64,000 nt of DNA from Acidihalobacter sp. GTDB lineage: Bacteria; Pseudomonadota; Gammaproteobacteria; DSM-5130; Acidihalobacteraceae. Positions 1-9,912 of this stretch are shown in pieces. Location of the stretch: the NCBI GenBank assembly GCA_027013225.1, contig JALUXU010000058.1:62001-126000 (forward strand), read 5' to 3'. The translations under genes were made by a program, and so were the position numbers. A model generated the notes under the pieces. That model was not told where the DNA came from. It worked only from the letters and a program-made list of their open reading frames with translations, and did no database searches. Every line of letters starts with the position of its first letter. Position 1 is the stretch's first letter.

Positions 1-25
1 ATGACATACCCAGGAGTCGAAGATT

Positions 26-970
26 ATGATCATGCGAAGGTTCGTTAAGTTTTTGATGTTGAGCTTCTGTCTGGCGTTTGTGCTGAGCGCCCAGGCCGCA
101 GAAACCACGGTGCAGCCTTTCGTGCTCGCCTATATCAGCAATAGCGATTTCAAATCCACGGTCAAGACCGTCGAGCAGAAATTACAAAAGGGCGGTTTCA
201 AAATCGTAGGCGTATACAATCTCGATTTGAAAAAATTTCATCCCTACCAGGCAGCGACGGTCATCTGCGTGACCAGCCCGGCGTTGCTCGCGGCGGCGGC
301 GAGAACCTCTCACGGCGGATATGGCGCGGTGGAATCGGTGTCGGTGACGAAGACCGACGGCCAGATCCAGGTCGCCTACCTCAATCCCGTCTATTATTCC
401 TACGCCTATCGCATGCATGCCGATTTGCAGCCGGTGTTGGAGCATTTGGGCAAAACGCTGGGGATGGAGCAGGCCTTCGGTAAGAAAATGACGCCCAAGT
501 CGCTTGAAAACTATCACTACACCTTCGGCATGGAGTATTTCAATGAGCCTTTGCATTTGAAAACCTATGCCTCGCACGCGCAGGCGGTGGCGGCGGTCAG
601 GAAGAATCTGCAGGCCGGAAAGCAACACACCCGTTTCGTCTATGAGGTCAATGTACCCGGCACCGATCAAACCGTGTTCGGCGTGGGGCTGGACAATCCC
701 AACAACGGCAACGTGAACGACGCCCACATCATGCAGGTGGTGGATTTCAAGAAGCTCAAGGGCACCGCCTATCTGCCCTATCAGATTCTGGTGATGGGCA
801 ACAAGGTCGAGGCTTTGAACCTTCGTTTCCGGTTGGCGGTGTTTTTCCCGGGCTTGTCGATGATGGGGGGGCATTCCTTCATGTCGCTGATGTCCGCGCC
901 CGACGCGATCAAGAATGCCTTGACAAAAATGGCGGGCGGCAGCGTCTCCTCCGGTTTTTCGCTATTCTGA
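26..970 (+). CDS. exported protein with N-terminal signal peptide, DUF302-like
   Basis: Intact ORF, hydrophobic signal MRRFVKFLMLSFCLAFVLSAQAA; followed by a hairpin/T-tract terminator. Family call is from memory only. Confidence 0.6.
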   Translation: MIMRRFVKFLMLSFCLAFVLSAQAAETTVQPFVLAYISNSDFKSTVKTVEQKLQKGGFKIVGVYNLDLKKFHPYQAATVICVTSPALLAAAARTSHGGYGAVESVSVTKTDGQIQVAYLNPVYYSYAYRMHADLQPVLEHLGKTLGMEQAFGKKMTPKSLENYHYTFGMEYFNEPLHLKTYASHAQAVAAVRKNLQAGKQHTRFVYEVNVPGTDQTVFGVGLDNPNNGNVNDAHIMQVVDFKKLKGTAYLPYQILVMGNKVEALNLRFRLAVFFPGLSMMGGHSFMSLMSAPDAIKNALTKMAGGSVSSGFSLF

Positions 971-992
971 GAATTTACGGCGTAAATTTGTG

Positions 993-1018
993 ACCCCGGC
1001 TTGTCCGGGGTTTTTTTT
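993..1018 (+). terminator. Rho-independent terminator
   Basis: accccgg-cttgt-ccggggt followed by T7 directly after ORF 26..970. Confidence 0.85.
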
Positions 1019-1068
1019 GTCCCCATCTTTGGCGAGAATGCGGCAAATATCTTCAGGAGTCAGTTTTG

Positions 1069-1485
1069 ATGAAATCGATCAAAGTCACCAATCTGGGTGA
1101 AATCCGCAATGAGCTGAACAAGTACAAACGCGGCAAGAAATTTGACATACATCAGTTCAACCAGGTGGCGCGATTGGCATGGCTTGGCAAGATCGTAATG
1201 CATCCGCTGGACAGGGAAGATGCGGAGTGCAAGGCTTTTTTGCTCTATTGTGACTTTCCGGACGAGTTTCAGAATCATTTTCTGGACGTCGATCAGGATC
1301 TGGTAGGTCAGATGCATATCGTCGATGGCGAGCAGGCCGAAGCCCTGGCGCAGATTCTTCGCCAAGGGATCGAAGAGCGGGCCCAGTTGTATCAAGGATT
1401 GCGGCAAAGGGATTTCTATTTCGATCAATTTTACAAACCGCGCGACAAGAAGAAAAAAAACGAGACAGATGAAGCAGGAAACTGA
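1069..1485 (+). CDS. conserved hypothetical protein
   Basis: Intact ORF from ATG 1069, tightly followed by the lipoate-ligase-like gene. Confidence 0.6.
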   Translation: MKSIKVTNLGEIRNELNKYKRGKKFDIHQFNQVARLAWLGKIVMHPLDREDAECKAFLLYCDFPDEFQNHFLDVDQDLVGQMHIVDGEQAEALAQILRQGIEERAQLYQGLRQRDFYFDQFYKPRDKKKKNETDEAGN

Positions 1486-1494
1486 CGCGGAAAA

Positions 1495-2508
1495 ATGAAC
1501 GTGACGGGCCTGCGCCTGTTGCATCTGGGCCATGTTGACCCTTTTTATTTGCATGCCGCCTATTCAGGCTTGGCGGAATCGCTGCATGAGGATGACCCTG
1601 GCTGGTTGTTGTTGGCGCGCAGCGCACGCGGCCATGTGGCTCTCGGAGCCAGTCAGTATGCGGATGCGGAATTGGATATCGAAGCCTGCCGACGCTTGCA
1701 GACGCCGATCGTTCAGCGTCCCCTGGGCGGAGGCAGCGTATGGGTCGACAAACATCAACTATGCGTGTTCTTCATCGTCCCCCGCCGTGAAAGACAACAG
1801 GATTTCTTTTCACGTTGTCTGCGCGTTCTAAGGGCAATGTATAGCGAGTTGGGCGTTGCGGCAAAAGTGGTCCGCGATCAGGATATTTGGGCAGGGGGAT
1901 CAAAGCTGCTTGGCAGCGGCGGGGCTTCAATCGGCAAGGCGCAGGTGTTCGGGGCCAGTATTATCGAACTGTTCGCCGCCGAACAATTCGCCGCCTGTGT
2001 CACGGCGCCCAGTCAAGGCTATCGAGCGTGGCTGGAGACGTTGCTGCTAGATCACATGACCGATCTCGGGCGTCTCGGCGTCGAGGCCGAAGAGGAAAAA
2101 ATTGTCGATGCTCTCAAAAAAGCCTGTGAAAGCGAATGGCAGCTGTGCGCAGCCAAGGGCATCGAGGCGCCCGAACAGGCGGCGATAGACGCGGCCTTGA
2201 AGGAGCTGAAGGAACCGCTGGAAACAGGCGGCATACGGCGGATTCGCCATGGCATCAAGATCAATGCCCAAACCTATTTATTCGAGGATGCAGCGTCTCC
2301 ATGGATTCGTGTGGTCTGGCGGGCAGGCGCACTGGTAAGGAGCGATTCCCAAGATACGAAGATCCATGAGGTGCTCCATGGCATTCTTGAACAGCCTCTT
2401 TTGCCGGGGATGGTGATGCGCCAGGCATTGCAGCTGGGAATCGCGGAAAAAGAGGCGCGATCGTTGGATCAACGTATCGTGACTTTGGTACAGGATGCAG
2501 GCAAGTGA
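1495..2508 (+). CDS. lipoate-protein ligase A-like (BPL/LPL family) protein
   Basis: ARSARGHVALGASQ...RRLGGG-like motif (QRPLGGGSVWVDKHQ), GSKLLGSG; BPL/LplA/LipB fold signature. Confidence 0.75.
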   Translation: MNVTGLRLLHLGHVDPFYLHAAYSGLAESLHEDDPGWLLLARSARGHVALGASQYADAELDIEACRRLQTPIVQRPLGGGSVWVDKHQLCVFFIVPRRERQQDFFSRCLRVLRAMYSELGVAAKVVRDQDIWAGGSKLLGSGGASIGKAQVFGASIIELFAAEQFAACVTAPSQGYRAWLETLLLDHMTDLGRLGVEAEEEKIVDALKKACESEWQLCAAKGIEAPEQAAIDAALKELKEPLETGGIRRIRHGIKINAQTYLFEDAASPWIRVVWRAGALVRSDSQDTKIHEVLHGILEQPLLPGMVMRQALQLGIAEKEARSLDQRIVTLVQDAGK

Positions 2509-2529
2509 ACTGATACTGAATGGAGAGTG

Positions 2530-2922
2530 ATGACGATGACGGTACCCACGATAGCCGACAGACTGAAGCGGAAATATGTGGTGATGACTACGGATCAGGA
2601 GATGATCGATCGCCTGCGGGCCGCGGCGCCTGAGGAGTGGACGCAGGTGGTATGCACCGACCTTGAACAGCTCGGTGACTGGAACGAGGTCTTGCTCAAC
2701 CGTTTCTTGTTACTGGATCTGGATGAGTGGGAGGCATTCGATCCCATCGATGTGATCCGCATCTTGCGGATGCAATATCAAATCAATACGCCGGTATTTT
2801 GTTTCGGCGGAGATGAAGACATCCAGGACGAGATGCGGCTTGCACGTGCCGACCGGTTTTTTGACAGGGAAGAAATGATTGCGCGATTGCCGGAATTTAT
2901 CAGGCAATGCGACTGGGGGTGA
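2530..2922 (+). CDS. small receiver-like (CheY-fold) hypothetical protein
   Basis: Intact ORF after the LplA-like gene; FLLLDLDEW plus alternating alpha/beta pattern; weak family call. Confidence 0.45.
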   Translation: MTMTVPTIADRLKRKYVVMTTDQEMIDRLRAAAPEEWTQVVCTDLEQLGDWNEVLLNRFLLLDLDEWEAFDPIDVIRILRMQYQINTPVFCFGGDEDIQDEMRLARADRFFDREEMIARLPEFIRQCDWG

Positions 2923-2931
2923 TAAATGAAA

Positions 2932-2957
2932 GCCGGCCCGTCAAAGGACGGGCCGGC
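2932..2957 (-). terminator. hairpin terminator between convergent genes
   Basis: Perfect 11-bp stem gccggcccgtc-aaag-gacgggccggc; on the minus strand followed by tttcattta. Confidence 0.55.
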
Positions 2958-2978
2958 AGGAGAGGGTATGGCTATTGT

Positions 2979-3296
2979 TTAGCCGATCCACTCGTGCTCG
3001 ACGACATCGATACGGATGTTCTGACGATAGGTTTCGCCATGGCCTTCAATCACCAGCTCGCCGATATGCGTATCGGCCTGTGGAAACTTGAATTTGCACT
3101 CGAAGGTTCCCGGTAATTGCACAGTGCTTTCACACAGGGTTTTACCATCGACAGTAAAACTTGCTTTGGCGCTGCCTTGACCGTCCAGCAAAGCCTGAAG
3201 ACGGAATTCCTTGTTGACCGGGCGACGGTAGACGTTTGGGTCCCGATTGGGGTTGTACTGCAGGTTGTTGAGTTTGACCAATTTGACCAGTTTCAT
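2979..3296 (-). CDS. conserved hypothetical, predicted beta-sandwich (SoxZ-like size/fold, not proven)
   Basis: Intact 105-aa ORF, beta-rich sequence; own terminator hairpin downstream. Confidence 0.5.
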   Translation of the reverse strand: MKLVKLVKLNNLQYNPNRDPNVYRRPVNKEFRLQALLDGQGSAKASFTVDGKTLCESTVQLPGTFECKFKFPQADTHIGELVIEGHGETYRQNIRIDVVEHEWIG

Positions 3297-3494
3297 GGGG
3301 CCTCCTGCTGATGTGGTTGGATGGTGTTTTCGATCACAGCCTGCTCACACTGACTAAATCACGCGCTGCCGTAAGCTGCGCTTCACAGCCGCACAAGAGC
3401 GTCTTATTCAGAAACGAGCAGACCCTCGTTAAGATTGAGTATGATATAAAGGATTAACTATACCACACCAGATTTATATTGAAATCAGAGCCCC

Positions 3495-3929
3495 ATGTCC
3501 ATACATGATTTAACTCCCTCAGCCATTGATGGCACGCTATACAAGCGCTTCAAATCGATTGATAAACGTATCGTCGATTTGGAAGCATCCGTACGCACCA
3601 CGCCGATAGCTGGCCTTGATTTGTCCGCTTTGGTGGAGAAGGCGATCGAAATCATCAATGAATTGATGCGTGCCTATGCCGAGGATGCTGGCAAGCCGAT
3701 GCCAAACACCGAAGATCCGCTGCAAGTATTCAAAGCCTTTGTGAAGGGCGACCCGAGCCTTAATGCAATCCGCGATAATGTGCGCGAGCTGGTGTATTAC
3801 AAAAACTGCCTGGCCGAGGGAAGAGAAGACGCGCTGCCCCGGAATCCGGCGCTGATGACCGCACATACGGCGCGTCACATTTATCTGTATTTGAGCAGCC
3901 GCTGCATTCAGGAAAAAAGATTCGATTGA
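3495..3929 (+). CDS. conserved hypothetical protein upstream of cbbQ-like
   Basis: Intact ORF with ATG, co-directional with cbbQ/cbbO-like genes. Confidence 0.55.
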   Translation: MSIHDLTPSAIDGTLYKRFKSIDKRIVDLEASVRTTPIAGLDLSALVEKAIEIINELMRAYAEDAGKPMPNTEDPLQVFKAFVKGDPSLNAIRDNVRELVYYKNCLAEGREDALPRNPALMTAHTARHIYLYLSSRCIQEKRFD

Positions 3930-3982
3930 AAGCCGCAGGGCGGTTTTTGCGCCCATGCTTTTAACATGAAGGAGAAATCATC

Positions 3983-4825
3983 ATGAATAATCCGACGCGT
4001 GGTGTCGAACACGACATCATCCAGCGACCTGATGGCGGTAAGGCGCCGTTTTACATTCCGCAGAAAGATGAGGTCGAAATCTTCCGCGCGGCCTGGACGA
4101 AACGCCTTCCGGTCATGCTCAAGGGACCGACCGGCTGCGGAAAGACCCGGTTTCTCGAGTTCATGGCCTATACCCTGCGCCAGCCATTGGTCACGGTGGC
4201 CTGTCATGAGGACTTGACCAGCTCCGATCTGGTGGGAAGATTTCTGCTCCAGGGCGATGAAACCATTTGGCAGGATGGGCCGCTGACCAAGGCGGTCAAG
4301 GAGGGCGCGATCTGTTATCTGGATGAAATCGTGGAAGCGCGCACCGATACCACGGTCATCATCCATCCATTGACCGACCATCGGCGTCAGTTGCCTCTAG
4401 ACAAGAAAAGCCAGATGATCGACGCCCATCCCGACTTCATGCTGGTTATCTCCTACAACCCCGGCTACCAGACCGCTCTCAAGGATCTGAAACCGTCCAC
4501 CAAGCAGCGCTTCATCGGTATCAATTTCGATTACCCCGACGAGGCGCTGGAACGCAAGATCGTGGCCGGCGAGTCGGGATGCCAGAAACCCGAGCTGGTG
4601 GAAAAGCTGGTCGCCGCTGGAAGGCGCGCCCGCGCACTCAAGGATCATGGCCTGGAAGAAGCGACCTCCACACGAGCCCTTTGTTATGCCGCCGAATTGA
4701 TGAGCGCCGGGCTGGCGCCTCTCGCCGCCGCGCGCGCGGCCATGATTTATCCATTGACCGATGATCCTGCCTTGGTCGAGGCATTGGAGGAAATCATAGA
4801 ATCCCATTTCGGTGAGGCGGCCTGA
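3983..4825 (+). CDS. cbbQ: CbbQ/NirQ/NorQ/GpvN-family MoxR AAA+ ATPase
   Basis: Walker A GPTGCGKTRFLE, YLDEIVEA, ELVGRF-type DLVGRFLL motif. Confidence 0.88.
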   Translation: MNNPTRGVEHDIIQRPDGGKAPFYIPQKDEVEIFRAAWTKRLPVMLKGPTGCGKTRFLEFMAYTLRQPLVTVACHEDLTSSDLVGRFLLQGDETIWQDGPLTKAVKEGAICYLDEIVEARTDTTVIIHPLTDHRRQLPLDKKSQMIDAHPDFMLVISYNPGYQTALKDLKPSTKQRFIGINFDYPDEALERKIVAGESGCQKPELVEKLVAAGRRARALKDHGLEEATSTRALCYAAELMSAGLAPLAAARAAMIYPLTDDPALVEALEEIIESHFGEAA

Positions 4826-4832
4826 ATTCTCT

Positions 4833-7361
4833 ATGAGCGAAAAAGAAGCATTGGTAGAAATCGAGGAGATACTGCAACAGCTCGATGCCATCAGTTTCGT
4901 CGCGCAACGGGATGCCCGCGAGGCGTTGCCGATGTTGGCCAAAGAATCTCCGGCGATCCGTCTCCAATGGCTTCGCGCCGCCAGAGATCTTTTTTTTCAT
5001 GATCGAGAAGCCGGTAAAGCGTTCATGCGCGCTACTCCATCCTTGTATGCCCTATGGGGCGATGTGCAGGTCTGGACGACGCAGGCGTTGGCGTTTGCGC
5101 GCTGGGTCAATTCCTGGCGGGCGCTGGAAGGCTTCATGGATCAGGCGGGCGATGTGTATGCCGAATTCGGCGAACATGGCGAGCGTCAGTGGTATGCATT
5201 GGGTATGCGCTGGTGCGAGCGAAGCGTAGAGGATGGCCGCGCTTATTTCTGCACTGATTACCGCAAGCTTGCCGATGATGAAGGAATCGATGGCATTGAG
5301 TCCTTGCTGGCGCCCGCCACGGCGCTGGCTGACAAATCGCGCCTTACTCTGAAGACTTACCTGCCGGGCGCGATGATCGCCCGCCGCGTGATTGGCACAC
5401 CCGGACTTAAAACATGGGCGCAACGCGGCGCCGATCTCATGCAAACCGGACGGGCTCGCGGTGAGGCCTATTTTCGATTGGAAAACGCCGAGGGCGTGCG
5501 CCATTTATTGGATGAATTGCCCGGTTATCGCCCACGCCGCCACAGCCGCTTTCTGCAACTGTTGCTGCTGGCCTGGTTCGATGAGGAAATTCCGCTGGCG
5601 GACAGCGATTGGCGGCCTGGACGCGGGCGGCCGGCTATGGAATGCGATGGGCGCAGTATTTTTATGCCCGCTGTGCTGAGCAATCGCGACGAAGCGGTTG
5701 TCGCCGCGTTGCACACCGCGGGCCATTTACGTTATGACACCTATGCTCTGGAGGAAATTGAGGCATTATTTGCTTATAGGGGAAGCGAGCACCCTCCTGT
5801 GGATGCGGATCAGCGCATCACCTGGCGGCCCCTGTTTGCGCCCTATGAAGCGCGCATGTTCCGTTTTCAGATATTGTTCGATCTGTGCGAGGATTTGCGT
5901 GTCGATGCCCGCTTGATCGCTTCCTTGCCGGGCTTTGCTAGCCGCTTGAGCCGTTTACTGGAAAGCACTCAACCGCCCGCCGGCGCCGCGGGCGCTTACT
6001 TCGAGTTTGCTTTTTCGCAATACCAGAAGTTGTTGCGCGGCGAAGCGCTGGACCCCCGTTTGGACCCCCTGTGTGACGAATCGGCGCGTTTGCTGGATGC
6101 ATATAAGGCGGCTGAGCTGCTGTTCGCCGACGAGCGTTTCACGCCCATAGATATCGACGCGCGCAGCGAAGCCTATTTGCCCGGCCATGGCGTGAATACC
6201 GGCCGCCCTGTCTATCCGCGTCGCCGTTATGACGAAATCCACGATGCGCCTCATGCGGATGCCTATGCAGGTAACAAGCAGACCAAGGACAAGCAAAAGG
6301 GCAAGACGCCACCTCATTCGCCTGAGCAACGCCAGAACGATCCCGATGCCGATATCAACCTGCCGCGTGAGAACACGAGCGGCACGGGAGGAAGGATAGG
6401 CGTTGGCATCCCAATGCCCTCGAAAGAAGTGCTAAACCGGGGAGCGACGCGGGCGGAAGGCGAGGGGATTGTGCCTTATCACGAATGGGATTATCGCGAG
6501 CAACGGTATTTGCACGACTGGGCGAAAGTCATCGAACGCACGCTCGATGACAGCAAACCCAAACGTGCGGCAAGGATACTCGAAAAACACGCAGGTGCGC
6601 TGAAGCGTCTGCGCGCCGTGCTTGAAATGCAAAAACCTGCGCGCTTGGCGCCGCAGCGACGCCAGCCTGAGGGTGAGGAGCTCGATATCGAGGCGACGAT
6701 TTCATATGTGGCCGACAAGCGCGCAGGGCTGTCACCGGAAGGTAATATCTATCGCCGCCGTGCTGTTCAGCATAGAGATACGGCGGTGTTGTTGCTGGCT
6801 GATATGTCCACCTCGATCATGGCCCGCCATCCTGGCGGCGATGGCAAAATCGTGGATCACATCCGCGCCGGGCTGATTCTGTTTTCAGAAGCATTGTCCA
6901 GCCTTGGCGACACGTATGCGATCACCGGTTTTGCCTCCAAGTACCATGACAATGTGAATTATTATGTCATCAAGGATTTCGACGAAAGCGGTGGGGCGGG
7001 TGTAAATGCCCGTCTGGCTGGGATCTCCGGACGTCTTGCCAGCCGCATGGGGGCGGCCATACGCCATTCGATCAAGCGTTTCGAAACCGTCGACGCGCGG
7101 CATCGCCTGCTCTTGCTGCTCACCGATGGCCGCCCCGCTGATTACGACGATGGCGGCGATCCCCGCTATCTCAACGAGGATACCCGCATCGCCATGAAAG
7201 AGGCTGTAGACGCCGGTGTGCATCCATTTTGCATCACTCTGGATCCGCGTGGCGGAGAGTATTTGCCGGCGATTTTCGGGCCCGGTCATTACACGGTCCT
7301 CGACCACATGGATGATCTTCCCGCCCGTCTGCCCGAAATCTATTTGAGGTTGCGGCGATGA
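4833..7361 (+). CDS. cbbO: CbbO/NorD-like protein with C-terminal VWA domain
   Basis: MIDAS LLLADMSTSIM, LLLLTDGRPADYD; directly downstream of cbbQ. Confidence 0.85.
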   Translation: MSEKEALVEIEEILQQLDAISFVAQRDAREALPMLAKESPAIRLQWLRAARDLFFHDREAGKAFMRATPSLYALWGDVQVWTTQALAFARWVNSWRALEGFMDQAGDVYAEFGEHGERQWYALGMRWCERSVEDGRAYFCTDYRKLADDEGIDGIESLLAPATALADKSRLTLKTYLPGAMIARRVIGTPGLKTWAQRGADLMQTGRARGEAYFRLENAEGVRHLLDELPGYRPRRHSRFLQLLLLAWFDEEIPLADSDWRPGRGRPAMECDGRSIFMPAVLSNRDEAVVAALHTAGHLRYDTYALEEIEALFAYRGSEHPPVDADQRITWRPLFAPYEARMFRFQILFDLCEDLRVDARLIASLPGFASRLSRLLESTQPPAGAAGAYFEFAFSQYQKLLRGEALDPRLDPLCDESARLLDAYKAAELLFADERFTPIDIDARSEAYLPGHGVNTGRPVYPRRRYDEIHDAPHADAYAGNKQTKDKQKGKTPPHSPEQRQNDPDADINLPRENTSGTGGRIGVGIPMPSKEVLNRGATRAEGEGIVPYHEWDYREQRYLHDWAKVIERTLDDSKPKRAARILEKHAGALKRLRAVLEMQKPARLAPQRRQPEGEELDIEATISYVADKRAGLSPEGNIYRRRAVQHRDTAVLLLADMSTSIMARHPGGDGKIVDHIRAGLILFSEALSSLGDTYAITGFASKYHDNVNYYVIKDFDESGGAGVNARLAGISGRLASRMGAAIRHSIKRFETVDARHRLLLLLTDGRPADYDDGGDPRYLNEDTRIAMKEAVDAGVHPFCITLDPRGGEYLPAIFGPGHYTVLDHMDDLPARLPEIYLRLRR

Positions 7362-8593
7362 GTCGAGCCGTGCTTATCGCCGCGTCGCGCTACCGGCGGC
7401 ATAGCTACGGAAACAATCATCCCCTGGACATTCCCCGGGTTTCGCTTGCCGTCGACCTCATTCGTGCCTACGATGCTCTGGAGCCCGATGAGTATCTGGA
7501 ATCGCGCCGTGCCCTCACGAGCGAGCTGGAATGGTTTCATGCCCGCGACTATGTGCGCGCCATGCAGCGTTGTGAGGCCTTGGGCAAGGTGAGCGACAAA
7601 TACCGCCAGCGGCACAATATCGGCAATTACGAAAACCCCTGGTTTCATGATTTTTTCAGTACCCCCGCTACGGCTACCGGCGGCAGTATCCAGGCGGCCG
7701 AACAGGTGCTTGCCGGCCGGATGGCATTCAGCCCGGCAGGCGGAATGCATCATGCCTTGGCCGATCGCGCCCAGGGTTTTTGTTTTTTCAATGACACCGC
7801 ATTGGCCGTGAAGCGTCTGCGTAGGGAAGGCCTGCGGGTGCTCTATGTCGATATCGATGCCCACCATGGCGACGGGGTGGAAGTGGCGCTGCGCGAAGAC
7901 GATCAGGCATTCACCCTGTCCCTGCACATGGACAGCGCTTACGCCTATCCTTTCAGTGGAGGACGCATCGAGGATTGGGGGCCGCTCGCCAATGCCTTCA
8001 ATCTGCCCTTGCCAGTCGCTACCAATGACAGCGAATATCTCCATGCATTCTCCCGCGTATGGCCGGCCGTGCTTGAGGCTGTGCATCCCGAAGCCATCGT
8101 GTTGCAGGCCGGCACCGACCCGATCATGCCTGATCCATTGGGCAAATTCCGCCTCTCAACGCAAGCGTTTCTTAAAGTGGTCGCGCAACTGATCGCCGAT
8201 GCGCCCACGCATGCAGATGGGACGCCGAGGGTGGCCGTCACCGGAGGAGGCGGTTACCATCCGCTGGTGCTCGCCCGCGCCTGGGTGGGCGTGTGGGGGC
8301 TTTTGAGCAACCGCGAATTGAGCGAAACCTTGCCCCCTCAGGGGCGTGAATTGCTGGCGGCCGTTGAGTGGGGCGCGGACGAATTCGACGACGATGATGA
8401 AGAAGAGGAAATAGTACGCGCGGGCACGCCCTATGTTGAATTGCTCAAGAGGCGTATCGATCGCCCCCAGGAAGGCGAAATTCGGCCTGAAATAGACAAG
8501 CGCGTGGATGCGTTGCTGGACTTGCATCCCCGTTTGCGATCGCCTTTGCATGCCAAGGCGATGCCGGCCCGTTCGGCCTTTACCGCGGTTTAA
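7358..8593 (+). CDS. histone deacetylase-superfamily (AcuC/HDAC-like) deacetylase
   Basis: GGMHHA, GFCFFND, DIDAHHGDGV, GTDP motifs; start overlaps cbbO stop (ATGA). Confidence 0.9.
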   Translation: MSRAVLIAASRYRRHSYGNNHPLDIPRVSLAVDLIRAYDALEPDEYLESRRALTSELEWFHARDYVRAMQRCEALGKVSDKYRQRHNIGNYENPWFHDFFSTPATATGGSIQAAEQVLAGRMAFSPAGGMHHALADRAQGFCFFNDTALAVKRLRREGLRVLYVDIDAHHGDGVEVALREDDQAFTLSLHMDSAYAYPFSGGRIEDWGPLANAFNLPLPVATNDSEYLHAFSRVWPAVLEAVHPEAIVLQAGTDPIMPDPLGKFRLSTQAFLKVVAQLIADAPTHADGTPRVAVTGGGGYHPLVLARAWVGVWGLLSNRELSETLPPQGRELLAAVEWGADEFDDDDEEEEIVRAGTPYVELLKRRIDRPQEGEIRPEIDKRVDALLDLHPRLRSPLHAKAMPARSAFTAV

Positions 8594-8719
8594 TAGCAGT
8601 CTTCCGGATTTATATGATCTTAGCGAGGCGATTGGATATTCGAAGCGATTCTGGAGCGATGGAGAGCAAGCGATTTCTGATCAAATTGGCCTCAGAACGT
8701 GGATATTGGAACTTAGAGT

Positions 8720-9901
8720 ATGGAAAAAACCGTGACTCATCATTCATCTGCTCCAAAATTGATACCAGGTTTTGCCAATCCCAAGGCGACGCGCGAATAC
8801 TCAGAAACACATCAACAGGCCGGTCATGCGGCGGTTGGCCATTACAGCGAATACCTGCGCGCGCGTATCCGATTGTCCAGCCTGGGTATAGGCTCCTTTG
8901 GAGGCGCCGCCACCCCCGCAGTGGACGCCAAGATCGCGGCGGTGGTGGCGCGTGGTTTATTGGAGGGCATCAATGTGGTCGACACCGGTGCTCACTATCG
9001 CTACGGCCGTTCTCTTGCCGCCGTGGGCGCCGGGATGCGTACCGCTCTGGCGCAAGGCGTACCACGTGAGGCGATGTTCCTGATTTCAAAAGGGGGTTTT
9101 CTGACTTTGCGGGGCGGGCCGCCGGACGACATGGAGGACTGGTTTGAACGCGAGATCGTCACCCAAGGCCTCGGCACGAAAGAGGATCTTGCCAAAGGTG
9201 CGCACGTGCTCACTCCTGATTACATCAATTATCAAATTGAGCTGTCCCGTCAGCTCATGGGCGTAGAGACACTGGATGCTTTTCTGGTCGATCAGCCGGA
9301 GGTGCATATTCCCGAAATTGGCAAAGAGGCGACCCAGCGCAAGCTGGGGAAAGTGTTTGAATTGCTGGAAAGGGCGGTGTCTGAAAACCGCTTGCGCAGT
9401 TACGGTATTACGACTTTTGAAAGCTTGCGGGTCGAAACCGACGATCCCATGTTTCTCTCTCTCCCCGCCCTCGTCGGTCTGGCTGAGAACGCGGCCCGCA
9501 TCGTGACCGGTGAAGAAAATGCCCGCCATCATTTTCGTATTGTAACGCTCCCGTTTAATCCGGTGATGCCGGAAGGATTCACGCGTTTCAACACGGCGAC
9601 GGGGGAGGGCAATATCGCCTCACCGATTCAGGCGGCATATCAACTCAAACTGTATGTGATCGCCTCCCACGTCATGTTCAAGGGCCATTTGGCACGACAA
9701 TCCCTGGAAGGTCTGGAGCAGGCGATGCCTTGTCTTCTCAATCCGGCGCAACGCGCCTTGCAGTTTGCTCGCTCCACCCCAGGGATTGGTACGGCGCTCG
9801 CCGGTATCAGCCAGCCGGAACATCTTGATGATCTCCTGGCAGTGGCCCGCACGCCGCCCATGGAGCGAAAAATATATTTGGCCATGTATCAAAAGGCCTG
9901 A
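8720..9901 (+). CDS. aldo/keto reductase family protein
   Basis: LGIGSFGGA...GINVVDTGAHYRYGRS, C-terminal GIGTALAGISQPEHLDD. Confidence 0.8.
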   Translation: MEKTVTHHSSAPKLIPGFANPKATREYSETHQQAGHAAVGHYSEYLRARIRLSSLGIGSFGGAATPAVDAKIAAVVARGLLEGINVVDTGAHYRYGRSLAAVGAGMRTALAQGVPREAMFLISKGGFLTLRGGPPDDMEDWFEREIVTQGLGTKEDLAKGAHVLTPDYINYQIELSRQLMGVETLDAFLVDQPEVHIPEIGKEATQRKLGKVFELLERAVSENRLRSYGITTFESLRVETDDPMFLSLPALVGLAENAARIVTGEENARHHFRIVTLPFNPVMPEGFTRFNTATGEGNIASPIQAAYQLKLYVIASHVMFKGHLARQSLEGLEQAMPCLLNPAQRALQFARSTPGIGTALAGISQPEHLDDLLAVARTPPMERKIYLAMYQKA

Positions 9902-9912
9902 GGGCAGGGAGC

